Source: Verrucomicrobiaceae bacterium
GTDB taxonomy: Bacteria; Verrucomicrobiota; Verrucomicrobiia; Verrucomicrobiales; Verrucomicrobiaceae
NCBI GenBank assembly: GCA_947463285.1
Contig: CANHTV010000275.1
Span: forward strand, 1 to 5,379
Reading direction: 5' to 3'
DNA: 5,379 nt
In this document: positions 1 through 5,379 of the stretch, in pieces
Layout: every line of letters begins with the position of its first letter
Position numbering within the stretch: position 1 is the first letter of the stretch
Program-made: the position numbers and the translations under genes
The notes under the pieces: model-generated
Told to the model about the DNA's origin: nothing
The model's database searches: none
What the model saw: only the letters and a program-made list of their open reading frames with translations

Positions 1-260
1 CCCTCTTCAAGCTGTGCGTGAGCATTGTCCAGCCAGCGCCAGCGCATCCAGGTTTCTTCGAGTTCGGCACGTCGCGCGGGCTCCAAGAGCCGCCCGACAT
101 GACGCTCCTCATCGGCACTGAGTGGACGATTGAGATGCTGCAGACGCTCCGAGAGCTCGCGTCTCATGCTGGTGAACTCTCTCTGCAAGGCCTCCTGAAC
201 CACCGATGACTCATCATCAAGGAGGCACAAAAGGTGGTCGAGCTGCACTAGAGCGGACAT
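1..260 (-). CDS. N-terminal fragment of a hypothetical protein, possibly SirB1/transglutaminase-like
   Basis: Reading the minus strand from the ATG at 260-258, a frame stays open for 86 codons and leaves the window at base 1, so the C-terminus is missing. The start is well fixed: an in-frame TGA lies three codons upstream (267-269). No clear Shine-Dalgarno sequence precedes it. The peptide begins MSALVQLDHLLCLLDDESS and continues with helical, charged segments rich in Leu, Glu and Arg, then a Trp-rich patch (TWMRWRWLDNAHAQLEEG) at the edge. The 'LLDDESxVVQEAL' opening followed by an Arg/Glu-rich helix and a WxRW patch is reminiscent of the helical N-terminus of SirB1-type transglutaminase-like proteins, and also of a single HEAT-like repeat. 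The catalytic part would lie outside the window, so this assignment is a weak inference. It is divergent from the glycosyltransferase gene and does not share its transcript. That it is coding is fairly likely; its function is not established. Confidence 0.6.
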   Translation of the reverse strand, partial: MSALVQLDHLLCLLDDESSVVQEALQREFTSMRRELSERLQHLNRPLSADEERHVGRLLEPARRAELEETWMRWRWLDNAHAQLEE

Positions 261-367
261 GGGGCATCAGATAGCAGAGACGAGGCCCCGACGCCAAGCG
301 CAATTTGCCCCAGAAGACGCACAGAGATTTTTAATGCCCATCCGATGTCTCTGCGCATGGTGGAGTG
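261..367. promoter_or_regulatory. Divergent intergenic region, probable promoters for both sides
   Basis: These 107 bases separate the start codons of two divergently transcribed genes and must hold or adjoin their promoters. On the plus strand the best candidate is a -10-like TTTAAT at 330-335 (five of six consensus bases) with a TTGCCC at 305-310 as a poor -35; the 19-base spacing is longer than ideal. This would give a leader of about 26 bases before the ATG at 368. GGGGC (261-265) and GCCCC (285-289) could pair, but the stem is short and the loop long. No operator palindrome or riboswitch-like structure was recognised. The location is solid; the exact boxes are speculative. Confidence 0.35.
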
Positions 368-1417
368 ATGCGCATCGCTTTACTCCACTACACTCAATCT
401 CCGATCATCGGTGGAGTGGAGCGCGTCATCCGAGATCAGGCCAGGGCCCTGCGCTCCCTGGGGCATGAGGTGGCCACGCTGACGCGCTTTGAGGCGGGTG
501 ATCTCAGCGGTTTTGATGCCGTGATCGTCCATAACGTATTCACCATGCCGTTTGATCTGGACTGGACCCGTGAATTGATGGCCCTAGCCGCAGCAAGCCC
601 TCAGCAGCGCTGGATCAACTGGGTCCATGACGTGGCTGCCGTGAATCCGCACTACGCCCACATCACTTGGCAGGAACCCGTGCCGCAGGCCCTGCACGTC
701 GCCGTTTCAGAAGTCAGACGTCAGGACTACGCCCGTGCCAACGACCTGCCGGCCGAGACGATCCGGGTCATTCCCAACGGCCTCGACTTCGCCTCCGTGC
801 TAGGTTTGACGCCGCGCATCGCGTCCCTGAACCTCTGGCAGCATGATCTTGTACTACTGCACCCAACGAGGCTGATCCGCAGAAAAAACATCGAGTTAGG
901 TCTGCGCAGCACCGCGGCACTGAAGCAGGCAGGAGTAAAAGTGCTCTACGCCGTCACGGGTGCGCCGGACCCTCATCAGACCGATGGCAAAACCTACCAT
1001 CAAGAGCTGCGAAAGCTGACTGAAGAACTGCAGATCGAGGCACAAGTCAGCTTTCTCGGAGAAAGCGGCCCGCTCACTGACGAAGATGTCCGCAGTCTCT
1101 ACGCCGCCGCAGATGCCCTGTTTTTCCCTAGCACCGGAGAGGGCTTCGGCCTGCCTCTGCTGGAAGCCCAGGCACATCGTCTGCCGATTTTTTGCTCAGA
1201 TCTGCAGGTGCATGTTGATGTGCTCGGCTTCGGTGGCTGCTATTTCAGCACTGATGATAAACCCGAGTTAATCTCGGCACAGATCATGCAATGGAGTCAA
1301 ACCGACCTTAGCATCCACCACCGACGCCACCTTTGGCGCGATCATGAGATGGTCAAAATCTGCCAGGAACATCTTGAGCCTCTGCTGCTTACCGCTACCG
1401 CTATACTCACCCCATGA
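368..1417 (+). CDS. Glycosyltransferase, GT4-type (GT-B fold)
   Basis: Predicted retaining glycosyltransferase that moves a sugar from a nucleotide-sugar donor to an unknown acceptor; likely cytoplasmic or membrane-peripheral, as no signal peptide or transmembrane helix is visible. The 349-residue protein has the two-domain layout of GT-B enzymes. The N-terminal domain opens with MRIALLHYT and the glycine loop GGVERV (15-20). The hinge carries VIPNGLD (134-140). The C-terminal donor-binding domain has PTRLIRRKN (166-174), whose R168 and K173 match the phosphate-contacting Arg/Lys of GT4 enzymes. It also has the E-x7-E motif EGFGLPLLE with E258 and E266. The length is slightly short for the family, and shorter than GlgA or GlgM (usually around 400 or more). 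An in-frame TAA at 332-334 limits the start to GTG 365 or ATG 368; ATG 368 is preferred because MRIALL is a normal family start. GGAG at 362-365 sits too close to work as a standard ribosome binding site. The last codons overlap glgB by four bases. Fold and class are secure; the substrate is unknown. Confidence 0.92.
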   Translation: MRIALLHYTQSPIIGGVERVIRDQARALRSLGHEVATLTRFEAGDLSGFDAVIVHNVFTMPFDLDWTRELMALAAASPQQRWINWVHDVAAVNPHYAHITWQEPVPQALHVAVSEVRRQDYARANDLPAETIRVIPNGLDFASVLGLTPRIASLNLWQHDLVLLHPTRLIRRKNIELGLRSTAALKQAGVKVLYAVTGAPDPHQTDGKTYHQELRKLTEELQIEAQVSFLGESGPLTDEDVRSLYAAADALFFPSTGEGFGLPLLEAQAHRLPIFCSDLQVHVDVLGFGGCYFSTDDKPELISAQIMQWSQTDLSIHHRRHLWRDHEMVKICQEHLEPLLLTATAILTP

Positions 1418-3609
1418 CCGACTCGACCAGTCCCTCAGCCGAGATTCTCGCCATCCTCGAAGCCCGCCACGGTAATCCGTTCGGCTTCCTCGGCAAACAA
1501 CCCGCCGACGGCGGCGTCCTCGTCCGTAGCTTTCAGCCAAAAGCCCACGCCGTCAGGGTAGTCGCACGCGATGGGTCCGGTTCCTGGCCGATGAAGCGCG
1601 TGCATCATCACGGCTTCTTTGAGTGTCTCATCGAATCAGGCGTCAGCTTCGCCTCCTTCTCCTACGATCTGGAGATCTCGACCTTTGAAGGCCAAACGAC
1701 ACGCAACAGTGATCCTTATTCCTTCGGCCCCATCTTGGGAGACCAGGACATCTACTTCTTCCGCGAGGGCACTCATCAGCGTCTCTGGGACTGCCTGGGT
1801 GCACGCCTGCGCACCATTGACGGTATCTCTGGCGCCTCCTTTGCAGTCTGGGCTCCTAATGCCAAGCGGGTTTCTGTCGTTGGTGATTTCAATGACTGGG
1901 ATGGCCGTCGTCACCCCATGCGCCTGCGCATCGAAGGCGGCCTGTGGGAAATTTTCCTCCCCGGCATCACCGAGCTGACTCATTACAAATATGAAGTGCT
2001 CGCGGCGGACAGCGGCATCCAGCTGAAAAGTGATCCAATGGCTTTCTTTGGCCAGCACGGCACGCAAACGGCCAGCCTTGTCTTCGACCTGAAACGCTAC
2101 AGGTGGGGTGACCATGAGTGGATGCAAAAACGCGCCGCTGATGACCTCTACCACAAGCCAATGAGCGTCTATGAGGTTCATCTTGGCTCCTGGAAACGCA
2201 TTCCCGAGCAGGGAAACCGGCCCAAGTCCTACCGTGAACTGGCGGATGATCTCATCCCTTATGTGAAGAGCATGAACTTCACGCACATCGAGCTCATGCC
2301 GGTCTCGGAGCATCCTTTTGATGGCTCCTGGGGCTATCAGGTGACGGGTTACTTTGCCCCGACTAGTCGTTTTGGGAATCCTGATGAGTTCCGCGAGTTT
2401 GTCGATCGCTGCCATCAGGCAGGCCTTGGCGTCCTGCTGGACTGGGTGCCTGGTCACTTTCCGAAAGATGCTTTTGGTTTGGCCAAATTCGACGGCACCG
2501 CCCTCTATGAACACGCAGACCCACGCCAGGGCGAGCATCAGGACTGGGGCACACTGATCTTTAACTACGGCCGCCCGGAGGTGAAAAACTTCCTCATCGC
2601 CAACGCCCTTTTCTGGCTGGATCAATACCACATCGACGGCTTGCGTGTCGATGCCGTCGCCTCCATGCTTTATCTCGACTACTCACGCAAGCCCTGGGCC
2701 TGGGTGCCGAACAAATACGGTGGTCGTGAGAACCTCGAAGCCATCGACTTCATGCGGGATCTCAACCGCATCTGCTACGAAAAACATCCAGGCACCACCA
2801 TCATCGCTGAGGAAAGCACCGCTTGGCCCGGCGTCTCCAAGCCCACCGACGTCGGCGGCCTCGGTTTTGGCTTCAAATGGAACATGGGGTGGATGAATGA
2901 CAGCCTCCGCTACATGGAGGAAGACCCCATCCACCGGAAGTATCATCATGGGGACGCCACCTTCTCCATGCTTTACGCCTACGACGAAAACTTCGTCCTC
3001 GTGCTCAGCCACGATGAAGTCGTCCACGGCAAAGGCAGCATGATCAACAAAATGCCCGGAGACCGCTGGCAGAAGTTTGCCAACCTGCGCATGTTCTATG
3101 CCTCGATGTGGGCACATCCCGGCAAGAAGCTCATTTTCATGGGAGCTGAATTTGCCCAGTGGCAGGAGTGGAGCCATGAGCGCAGCCTCGACTGGCACCT
3201 CTTCCTCGGTGAGGAGCATGCCAGCATGCAAAAGCTGATCAAAGATCTGAACTGGCTCTACACGACACGTCCGGCCATGCACGCCTTGGACCATGAGTCT
3301 GGCGGCTTTCAATGGCTGGATGCCAGCGATGGTGAAAACAGCATCTTCGCCTTCATGCGCATGGCTCCGGATGGCGACAAAGTCTATTGCATCATCAACG
3401 CCACGCCAGTACCACGAAAAGGCTACCGCGTCGGCGTCGCCGAGCCCGGCAGCTATCGTGAGCTGATCAACACTGATGCCCCAGGCTACGCCGGCAGCGG
3501 CATGACCAATCCCCTGCCCATGCCTGCCGGCCAGATCCCGTGGCAAGGACAGCCCTGGAGCATCCTCATCGAGCTGCCACCGCTCGGCGCTGTTTGGCTG
3601 GGCCGGTAA
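1414..3609 (+). CDS. glgB: 1,4-alpha-glucan (glycogen) branching enzyme GlgB
   Basis: Cytoplasmic GH13 enzyme that cuts an alpha-1,4-glucan chain and rejoins it by an alpha-1,6 bond, making the branches of glycogen. At 731 residues it matches full-length bacterial GlgB. Domains in order: an N-terminal N1 domain (about 8-105, with HGNPFGFLG), a CBM48 domain (about 140-225, with FAVWAPNAKRVSVVGDFNDW), the catalytic barrel (about 245-620, opening YEVHLGSWKR), and a C-terminal beta domain ending PPLGAVWLGR. All four GH13 regions are intact: DWVPGHFP (D343), GLRVDAVASMLY with nucleophile D413, IIAEEST with acid/base E466, and VLSHDEVVHG with D534. The 53- and 121-residue spacings from D413 match those of E. 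coli GlgB (D405, E458, D526). The ATG sits inside ATGA shared with the upstream stop, and no Shine-Dalgarno sequence precedes it, so translation probably relies on coupling to the glycosyltransferase gene. No other glg gene is present in the window. The stop lies three bases from that of the convergent PHP gene. Confidence 0.98.
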   Translation: MTDSTSPSAEILAILEARHGNPFGFLGKQPADGGVLVRSFQPKAHAVRVVARDGSGSWPMKRVHHHGFFECLIESGVSFASFSYDLEISTFEGQTTRNSDPYSFGPILGDQDIYFFREGTHQRLWDCLGARLRTIDGISGASFAVWAPNAKRVSVVGDFNDWDGRRHPMRLRIEGGLWEIFLPGITELTHYKYEVLAADSGIQLKSDPMAFFGQHGTQTASLVFDLKRYRWGDHEWMQKRAADDLYHKPMSVYEVHLGSWKRIPEQGNRPKSYRELADDLIPYVKSMNFTHIELMPVSEHPFDGSWGYQVTGYFAPTSRFGNPDEFREFVDRCHQAGLGVLLDWVPGHFPKDAFGLAKFDGTALYEHADPRQGEHQDWGTLIFNYGRPEVKNFLIANALFWLDQYHIDGLRVDAVASMLYLDYSRKPWAWVPNKYGGRENLEAIDFMRDLNRICYEKHPGTTIIAEESTAWPGVSKPTDVGGLGFGFKWNMGWMNDSLRYMEEDPIHRKYHHGDATFSMLYAYDENFVLVLSHDEVVHGKGSMINKMPGDRWQKFANLRMFYASMWAHPGKKLIFMGAEFAQWQEWSHERSLDWHLFLGEEHASMQKLIKDLNWLYTTRPAMHALDHESGGFQWLDASDGENSIFAFMRMAPDGDKVYCIINATPVPRKGYRVGVAEPGSYRELINTDAPGYAGSGMTNPLPMPAGQIPWQGQPWSILIELPPLGAVWLGR

Positions 3610-3612
3610 AAC

Positions 3613-4884
3613 TCACTTCTGCCAGCCCACCGGCTGCGTCCAAGCCTTCTGGACGTGGTCAGGCTGGGGAGGATTTGTCATCACCTGATCGGAGATGACA
3701 ATAGCACGCACATAAAGCTCATCTCCTGTCATCGTGTAGCTCGGCTCCAGGCTGTTACTGCTGACCAGGACTTTGCCGATGTCGGCTCCGTGTTGCAGAC
3801 GCTTCGGCTGCGGATCTTCTGCTGGAGCATCCACCTCCTTCACAGCGCGGTCGTAGTTCTTCAGCGTGCCACGGAACTCGGTGTGATATTTCACCCCGGC
3901 TTCACCTTTGATTTTCAGGCGCAGAGTTCGGGTGTTTTTATCAAAGCTCATGTCCTCCAGCGTCACGCCCGATGAACCGTAAAAATCGCCGCGTTGCATG
4001 GCTTCGACGAGAGAATTGGCATCCAACTTGGCGGCTCGCACCATGACCCAGCCACGGCCTGAGGTCGATGAGCCACCATGATAATGGTGGCTGTCATCTG
4101 TGCTCATGCCAAAGAGAGGCGGCTGATTCAGCTCAGCCAGACGAATCGTGTTCGCAATGTCCCAGATCCGCTCATGGTCGGAGTCCACGCGCGAAGCTTC
4201 ACCGGCATAATAAATGCCTGGGTGACCATTGTAGATTTCAAAGAAACGATCCTCGATCACATGCGCCAGGTCATCCGCCGTCAACGCCCAGCGGAAGTTG
4301 GGGTGATTCACATGCGCTATGATCGGGCGCCCCGTCTTCACCGCCTGTTCTGCGATCATTTGTAAATTCTGCCGCAGCGTCTCGCGGATGGTTTGCACAT
4401 CCTTCTTGGGCTGAATGACCTCCGTGAGATTCACCGCATTGATGTGGATGGGAGCCTTGCCAAAACTCGCGCTGACCTCCTCCGCCTGCACGAGTAGGTA
4501 TTTGCCGGGTTCTTCGAGCTTCTTCCGATATTCCTCCAACGTCTTCAGCCGCACCTCCAGCTCCCCTCTATCATTCGTCCGCGTCTCCACCCAGTCATCG
4601 CCGTAACGCTGGCGATACTTGCCCAGCACATTCGGACCGAGGGCGATCTTCTTCTTTTCGATGCTAGCCTCCGTGACCCACTTGTCACCAGCATTCAGCG
4701 TGTTGTGATCTGATAGGCAGAGAAAGTCATACCCCTTCTCCTTGTACCAAGCCGCAATCATGTCCGGGAAATCATTGCCATCACTCCAGAGCGAGTGGGT
4801 ATGGGTGTTGCCCTTAAACCACCCAAGGTCTTCAGCAGTGAGCAACGAGGGAACAAGCAAGGCAGCAAGGAATGGGAATCTCAT
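3613..4884 (-). CDS. Secreted PHP-domain metal-dependent phosphoesterase
   Basis: Predicted exported hydrolase of the PHP (polymerase and histidinol phosphatase) superfamily, which uses a cluster of metals held by His and Asp to cleave phosphoesters; the substrate is unknown. The 423-residue form starts with a signal peptide, MRFPFLAALLVPSLLTA, with likely cleavage after A17; there is no lipobox Cys. PHP metal motifs follow in order: HTHSLWSDG (H28, H30, D35), SDHN (D59, H60), an acidic site QAEEV (E135/E136) with H147 shortly after, AHVNHP (H191, H194), and DDSHHYHG (D264, H266). A C-terminal beta-rich part (about 275-423) ends with VQKAWTQPVGW, an ending I associate with secreted PHP proteins. 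An upstream in-frame ATG at 4932-4930 would add 16 residues (MWLIVLGFGHRSTSLP); the internal ATG at 4884-4882 is preferred because it leaves a clean signal peptide. Neither start has a good Shine-Dalgarno sequence. It is convergent with glgB and not part of its operon. The family is confident; the start moderately so. Confidence 0.9.
   Translation of the reverse strand: MRFPFLAALLVPSLLTAEDLGWFKGNTHTHSLWSDGNDFPDMIAAWYKEKGYDFLCLSDHNTLNAGDKWVTEASIEKKKIALGPNVLGKYRQRYGDDWVETRTNDRGELEVRLKTLEEYRKKLEEPGKYLLVQAEEVSASFGKAPIHINAVNLTEVIQPKKDVQTIRETLRQNLQMIAEQAVKTGRPIIAHVNHPNFRWALTADDLAHVIEDRFFEIYNGHPGIYYAGEASRVDSDHERIWDIANTIRLAELNQPPLFGMSTDDSHHYHGGSSTSGRGWVMVRAAKLDANSLVEAMQRGDFYGSSGVTLEDMSFDKNTRTLRLKIKGEAGVKYHTEFRGTLKNYDRAVKEVDAPAEDPQPKRLQHGADIGKVLVSSNSLEPSYTMTGDELYVRAIVISDQVMTNPPQPDHVQKAWTQPVGWQK
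4067..4098. repeat. Perfect 9-bp inverted repeat inside the PHP gene
   Basis: AGCCACCAT (4071-4079) and ATGGTGGCT (4084-4092) are exact reverse complements around a four-base loop. A further four-base pair, GATG (4067-4070) with CATC (4095-4098), extends the stem past a two-base bulge. On the coding strand this segment encodes the SHHYHGGS part of the last PHP metal-binding motif. The palindrome probably follows from the His and Gly codons used there, but the mRNA could fold into a stable hairpin. No U-run follows on either strand, so it is not an intrinsic terminator. Confidence 0.6.
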
Positions 4885-5044
4885 GGGAAGAGATGTTGAA
4901 CGGTGCCCAAACCCAAGAACAATCAGCCACATGCATTTCTGAAAAGCGCATGAAGTTCCGCATCTGCTCCATGACTCCCATGTATTCAGTGACTTGGCTG
5001 AGCTGAAATGAGCTAAGCGGCCCTCAGCCCCAAGAACAGTGCTT
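4885..5044. other. Intergenic region upstream of the PHP gene
   Basis: These 160 bases lie between the PHP start at 4884 and the stop of the next minus-strand ORF at 5045. The first 48 bases would be coding if the upstream ATG at 4932 were used. The PHP frame stays open back to a stop at 5083-5085 but has no further ATG. No sigma-70-like pair of boxes with proper spacing stands out on the minus strand, and no plus-strand gene is visible. The only structure seen is the hairpin described separately at 4993-5034. Confidence 0.5.
4993..5034 (-). terminator. Hairpin downstream of the small minus-strand ORF, weak terminator candidate
   Basis: GGCTGAG (4996-5002) pairs perfectly with CTCAGCC (5023-5029), and CTT/AAG (4993-4995 with 5032-5034) extends it past a two-base bulge. 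A competing inner hairpin, GCTGAGCT (4997-5004) with AGCTAAGC (5011-5018), has one mismatch and a six-base loop. The structure starts about 10 bases after the stop at 5045 in the minus direction, where a terminator would be expected. No T-run follows on the minus strand, so intrinsic termination is doubtful; it may instead sit in the leader of the PHP transcript. Confidence 0.3.
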
Positions 5045-5275
5045 TCAATTCCCCTCCTGCCGCAGCTCAGAAGAAATCCAAGTCAACTCTTCCAGAATAT
5101 CAAAATCACTTAAACTCGCCAGCCTGTCTTTTTTGCTGTCGTCCATCTCCTGCTTTGGACGGCTGATGGAGCCTTTGTCGGGCAGCTTTTTCGATGTGCG
5201 TGTGCTTTCAGGGCTGGTCTTTGCCTCTCGGGGGCGGCTTTGAGGGCTCAGCGCCGACTTTAACCAACCAGGCAC
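5045..5275 (-). CDS. Small hypothetical protein, Ser/Pro/Lys-rich
   Basis: A 76-codon frame starting at GTG 5275-5273 and ending in TGA at 5047-5045. I do not recognise it. After MPGWLKSALS comes a low-complexity, probably disordered stretch rich in Ser, Pro, Lys and Arg (about 11-43). A C-terminal part (about 51-73, SLSDFDILEELTWISSELRQ) looks like an acidic amphipathic helix, the kind of tail that could mediate a protein contact. Upstream of the GTG the frame remains open for 19 codons to a TAA at 5333-5335, without any usable start. An internal ATG at 5146-5144 would give a 33-residue version, but the AGGAG before it directly abuts the start. The C-terminal half reads as genuine protein, so this may be a small gene or the end of a larger gene broken by a frameshift near 5275-5335. 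Coding status is uncertain. Confidence 0.4.
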   Translation of the reverse strand: MPGWLKSALSPQSRPREAKTSPESTRTSKKLPDKGSISRPKQEMDDSKKDRLASLSDFDILEELTWISSELRQEGN

Positions 5276-5376
5276 GCGTAGCGGTCCATCTGGTAAACTA
5301 GGTTGCTCAGGTGGTTGTGCTGCGTGGCTCGTTTAAACCAATGCTCCGACACCAGTCGGCCCCATTTGCTCCACCC
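5260..5376 (-). other. Open 38-codon stretch at the right edge, possible gene end or remnant
   Basis: On the minus strand, between a TGA at 5379-5377 and a TAA at 5262-5260, lies an open frame with protein-like composition: WSKWGRLVSEHWFKRATQ followed by HNHLSNLVYQMDRYACLVG. It has many Trp, His, Tyr, Asn and Gln residues in a plausible order and overlaps the GTG start of the neighbouring ORF by 16 bases. It has no ATG before the Met of QMDRY; only GTG or CTG codons could start it. It may be the end of a decayed gene, a small peptide, or chance. I do not recognise a family. Confidence 0.2.
5346..5359. repeat. Short inverted repeat near the right edge
   Basis: CCGAC (5346-5350) and GTCGG (5355-5359) pair around the loop ACCA. 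Imperfect flanking complementarity (ATG at 5341-5343 against CAT at 5363-5365) lengthens it slightly. It lies within the poorly explained right-edge segment and could be part of a repeat or element end continuing beyond the window. Five perfect pairs alone are not strong evidence. Confidence 0.25.
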
Positions 5377-5379
5377 TCA

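Noticed and set aside
18..209. Plus-strand open frame of 63 codons at the left edge
   Set aside because: It is antisense to the better supported minus-strand fragment at 1-260, has no ribosome binding site and no recognisable features.
259..468. Plus-strand open frame of 69 codons running through the intergenic region into the glycosyltransferase gene
   Set aside because: It overlaps the first 100 bases of a clear glycosyltransferase gene in another frame, and its composition (Arg, His, Trp, Pro) is typical of an out-of-frame shadow.
368..1417. Calling the GT4 gene glgA or glgM
   Set aside because: The protein is too short, and it lacks the N-terminal KTGGL-type motif of GlgA. The E-x7-E motif and glycine loop alone support only the GT4 class.
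1636..2631. Long antisense open frame of 331 codons opposite glgB
   Set aside because: It is codon-aligned with glgB, so antisense stops arise only where glgB uses TTA, CTA or TCA codons, which are scarce in GC-rich genes. Its translation has no recognisable domain, and the glgB catalytic motifs lie on the other strand.
2683..3546. Second long antisense frame of 287 codons opposite glgB
   Set aside because: Same codon-aligned shadow effect as the previous frame; no independent start signal or recognisable motif.
3600..3660. Intrinsic terminator after glgB
   Set aside because: No GC-rich stem followed by a T-run was found on the plus strand; the sequence is already the coding end of the PHP gene.
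4078..4365. Plus-strand frames opposite the PHP gene (4068-4322 and 4078-4365)
   Set aside because: They are opposite the conserved metal-binding motifs of the PHP gene and have no independent support.

Overview
The window looks like ordinary bacterial chromosome of moderately high GC, with compact gene packing. Protein style suggests a Verrucomicrobiota-like heterotroph (Prosthecobacter/Verrucomicrobium type). The hints are a secreted PHP-domain phosphoesterase with an AWTQPV-type C-terminal end, a GlgB encoded away from other glg genes, and weak or absent Shine-Dalgarno sequences. This assignment is an inference from general familiarity, not a search result, and there is no rRNA or other marker gene to confirm it.

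Layout, left to right. (1) Positions 1-260, minus strand: the N-terminal 86 codons of a gene that runs off the left edge, possibly a SirB1/transglutaminase-like protein. (2) Positions 261-367: a short divergent intergenic region that should carry the promoters for both sides. (3) Positions 368-1417, plus strand: a GT-B fold, family-4-type glycosyltransferase. (4) Positions 1414-3609, plus strand: a complete glycogen branching enzyme, glgB, whose ATG overlaps the glycosyltransferase TGA (ATGA). (5) Positions 3613-4884, minus strand: a secreted PHP-domain metal-dependent phosphoesterase, convergent with glgB with only three bases between the stop codons. (6) Positions 4885-5044: intergenic, with a hairpin but no convincing promoter. 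(7) Positions 5045-5379, minus strand: a short low-complexity hypothetical ORF and, overlapping its start, a 38-codon open stretch that may be the end or remnant of another gene.

The glycosyltransferase and GlgB form a tight two-gene unit, so they are probably made together. GlgB introduces alpha-1,6 branches into alpha-1,4-glucan (glycogen). The partner may act on the same polymer or on another glycan; its sequence does not settle the acceptor or donor. The PHP protein is exported and is probably unrelated to glycogen.

No phage, CRISPR, transposase, tRNA or rRNA, and no clear new defence or biosynthetic system, is visible. The points most worth a second look are the GT4-glgB coupling, the exported PHP enzyme, and the poorly explained right edge.
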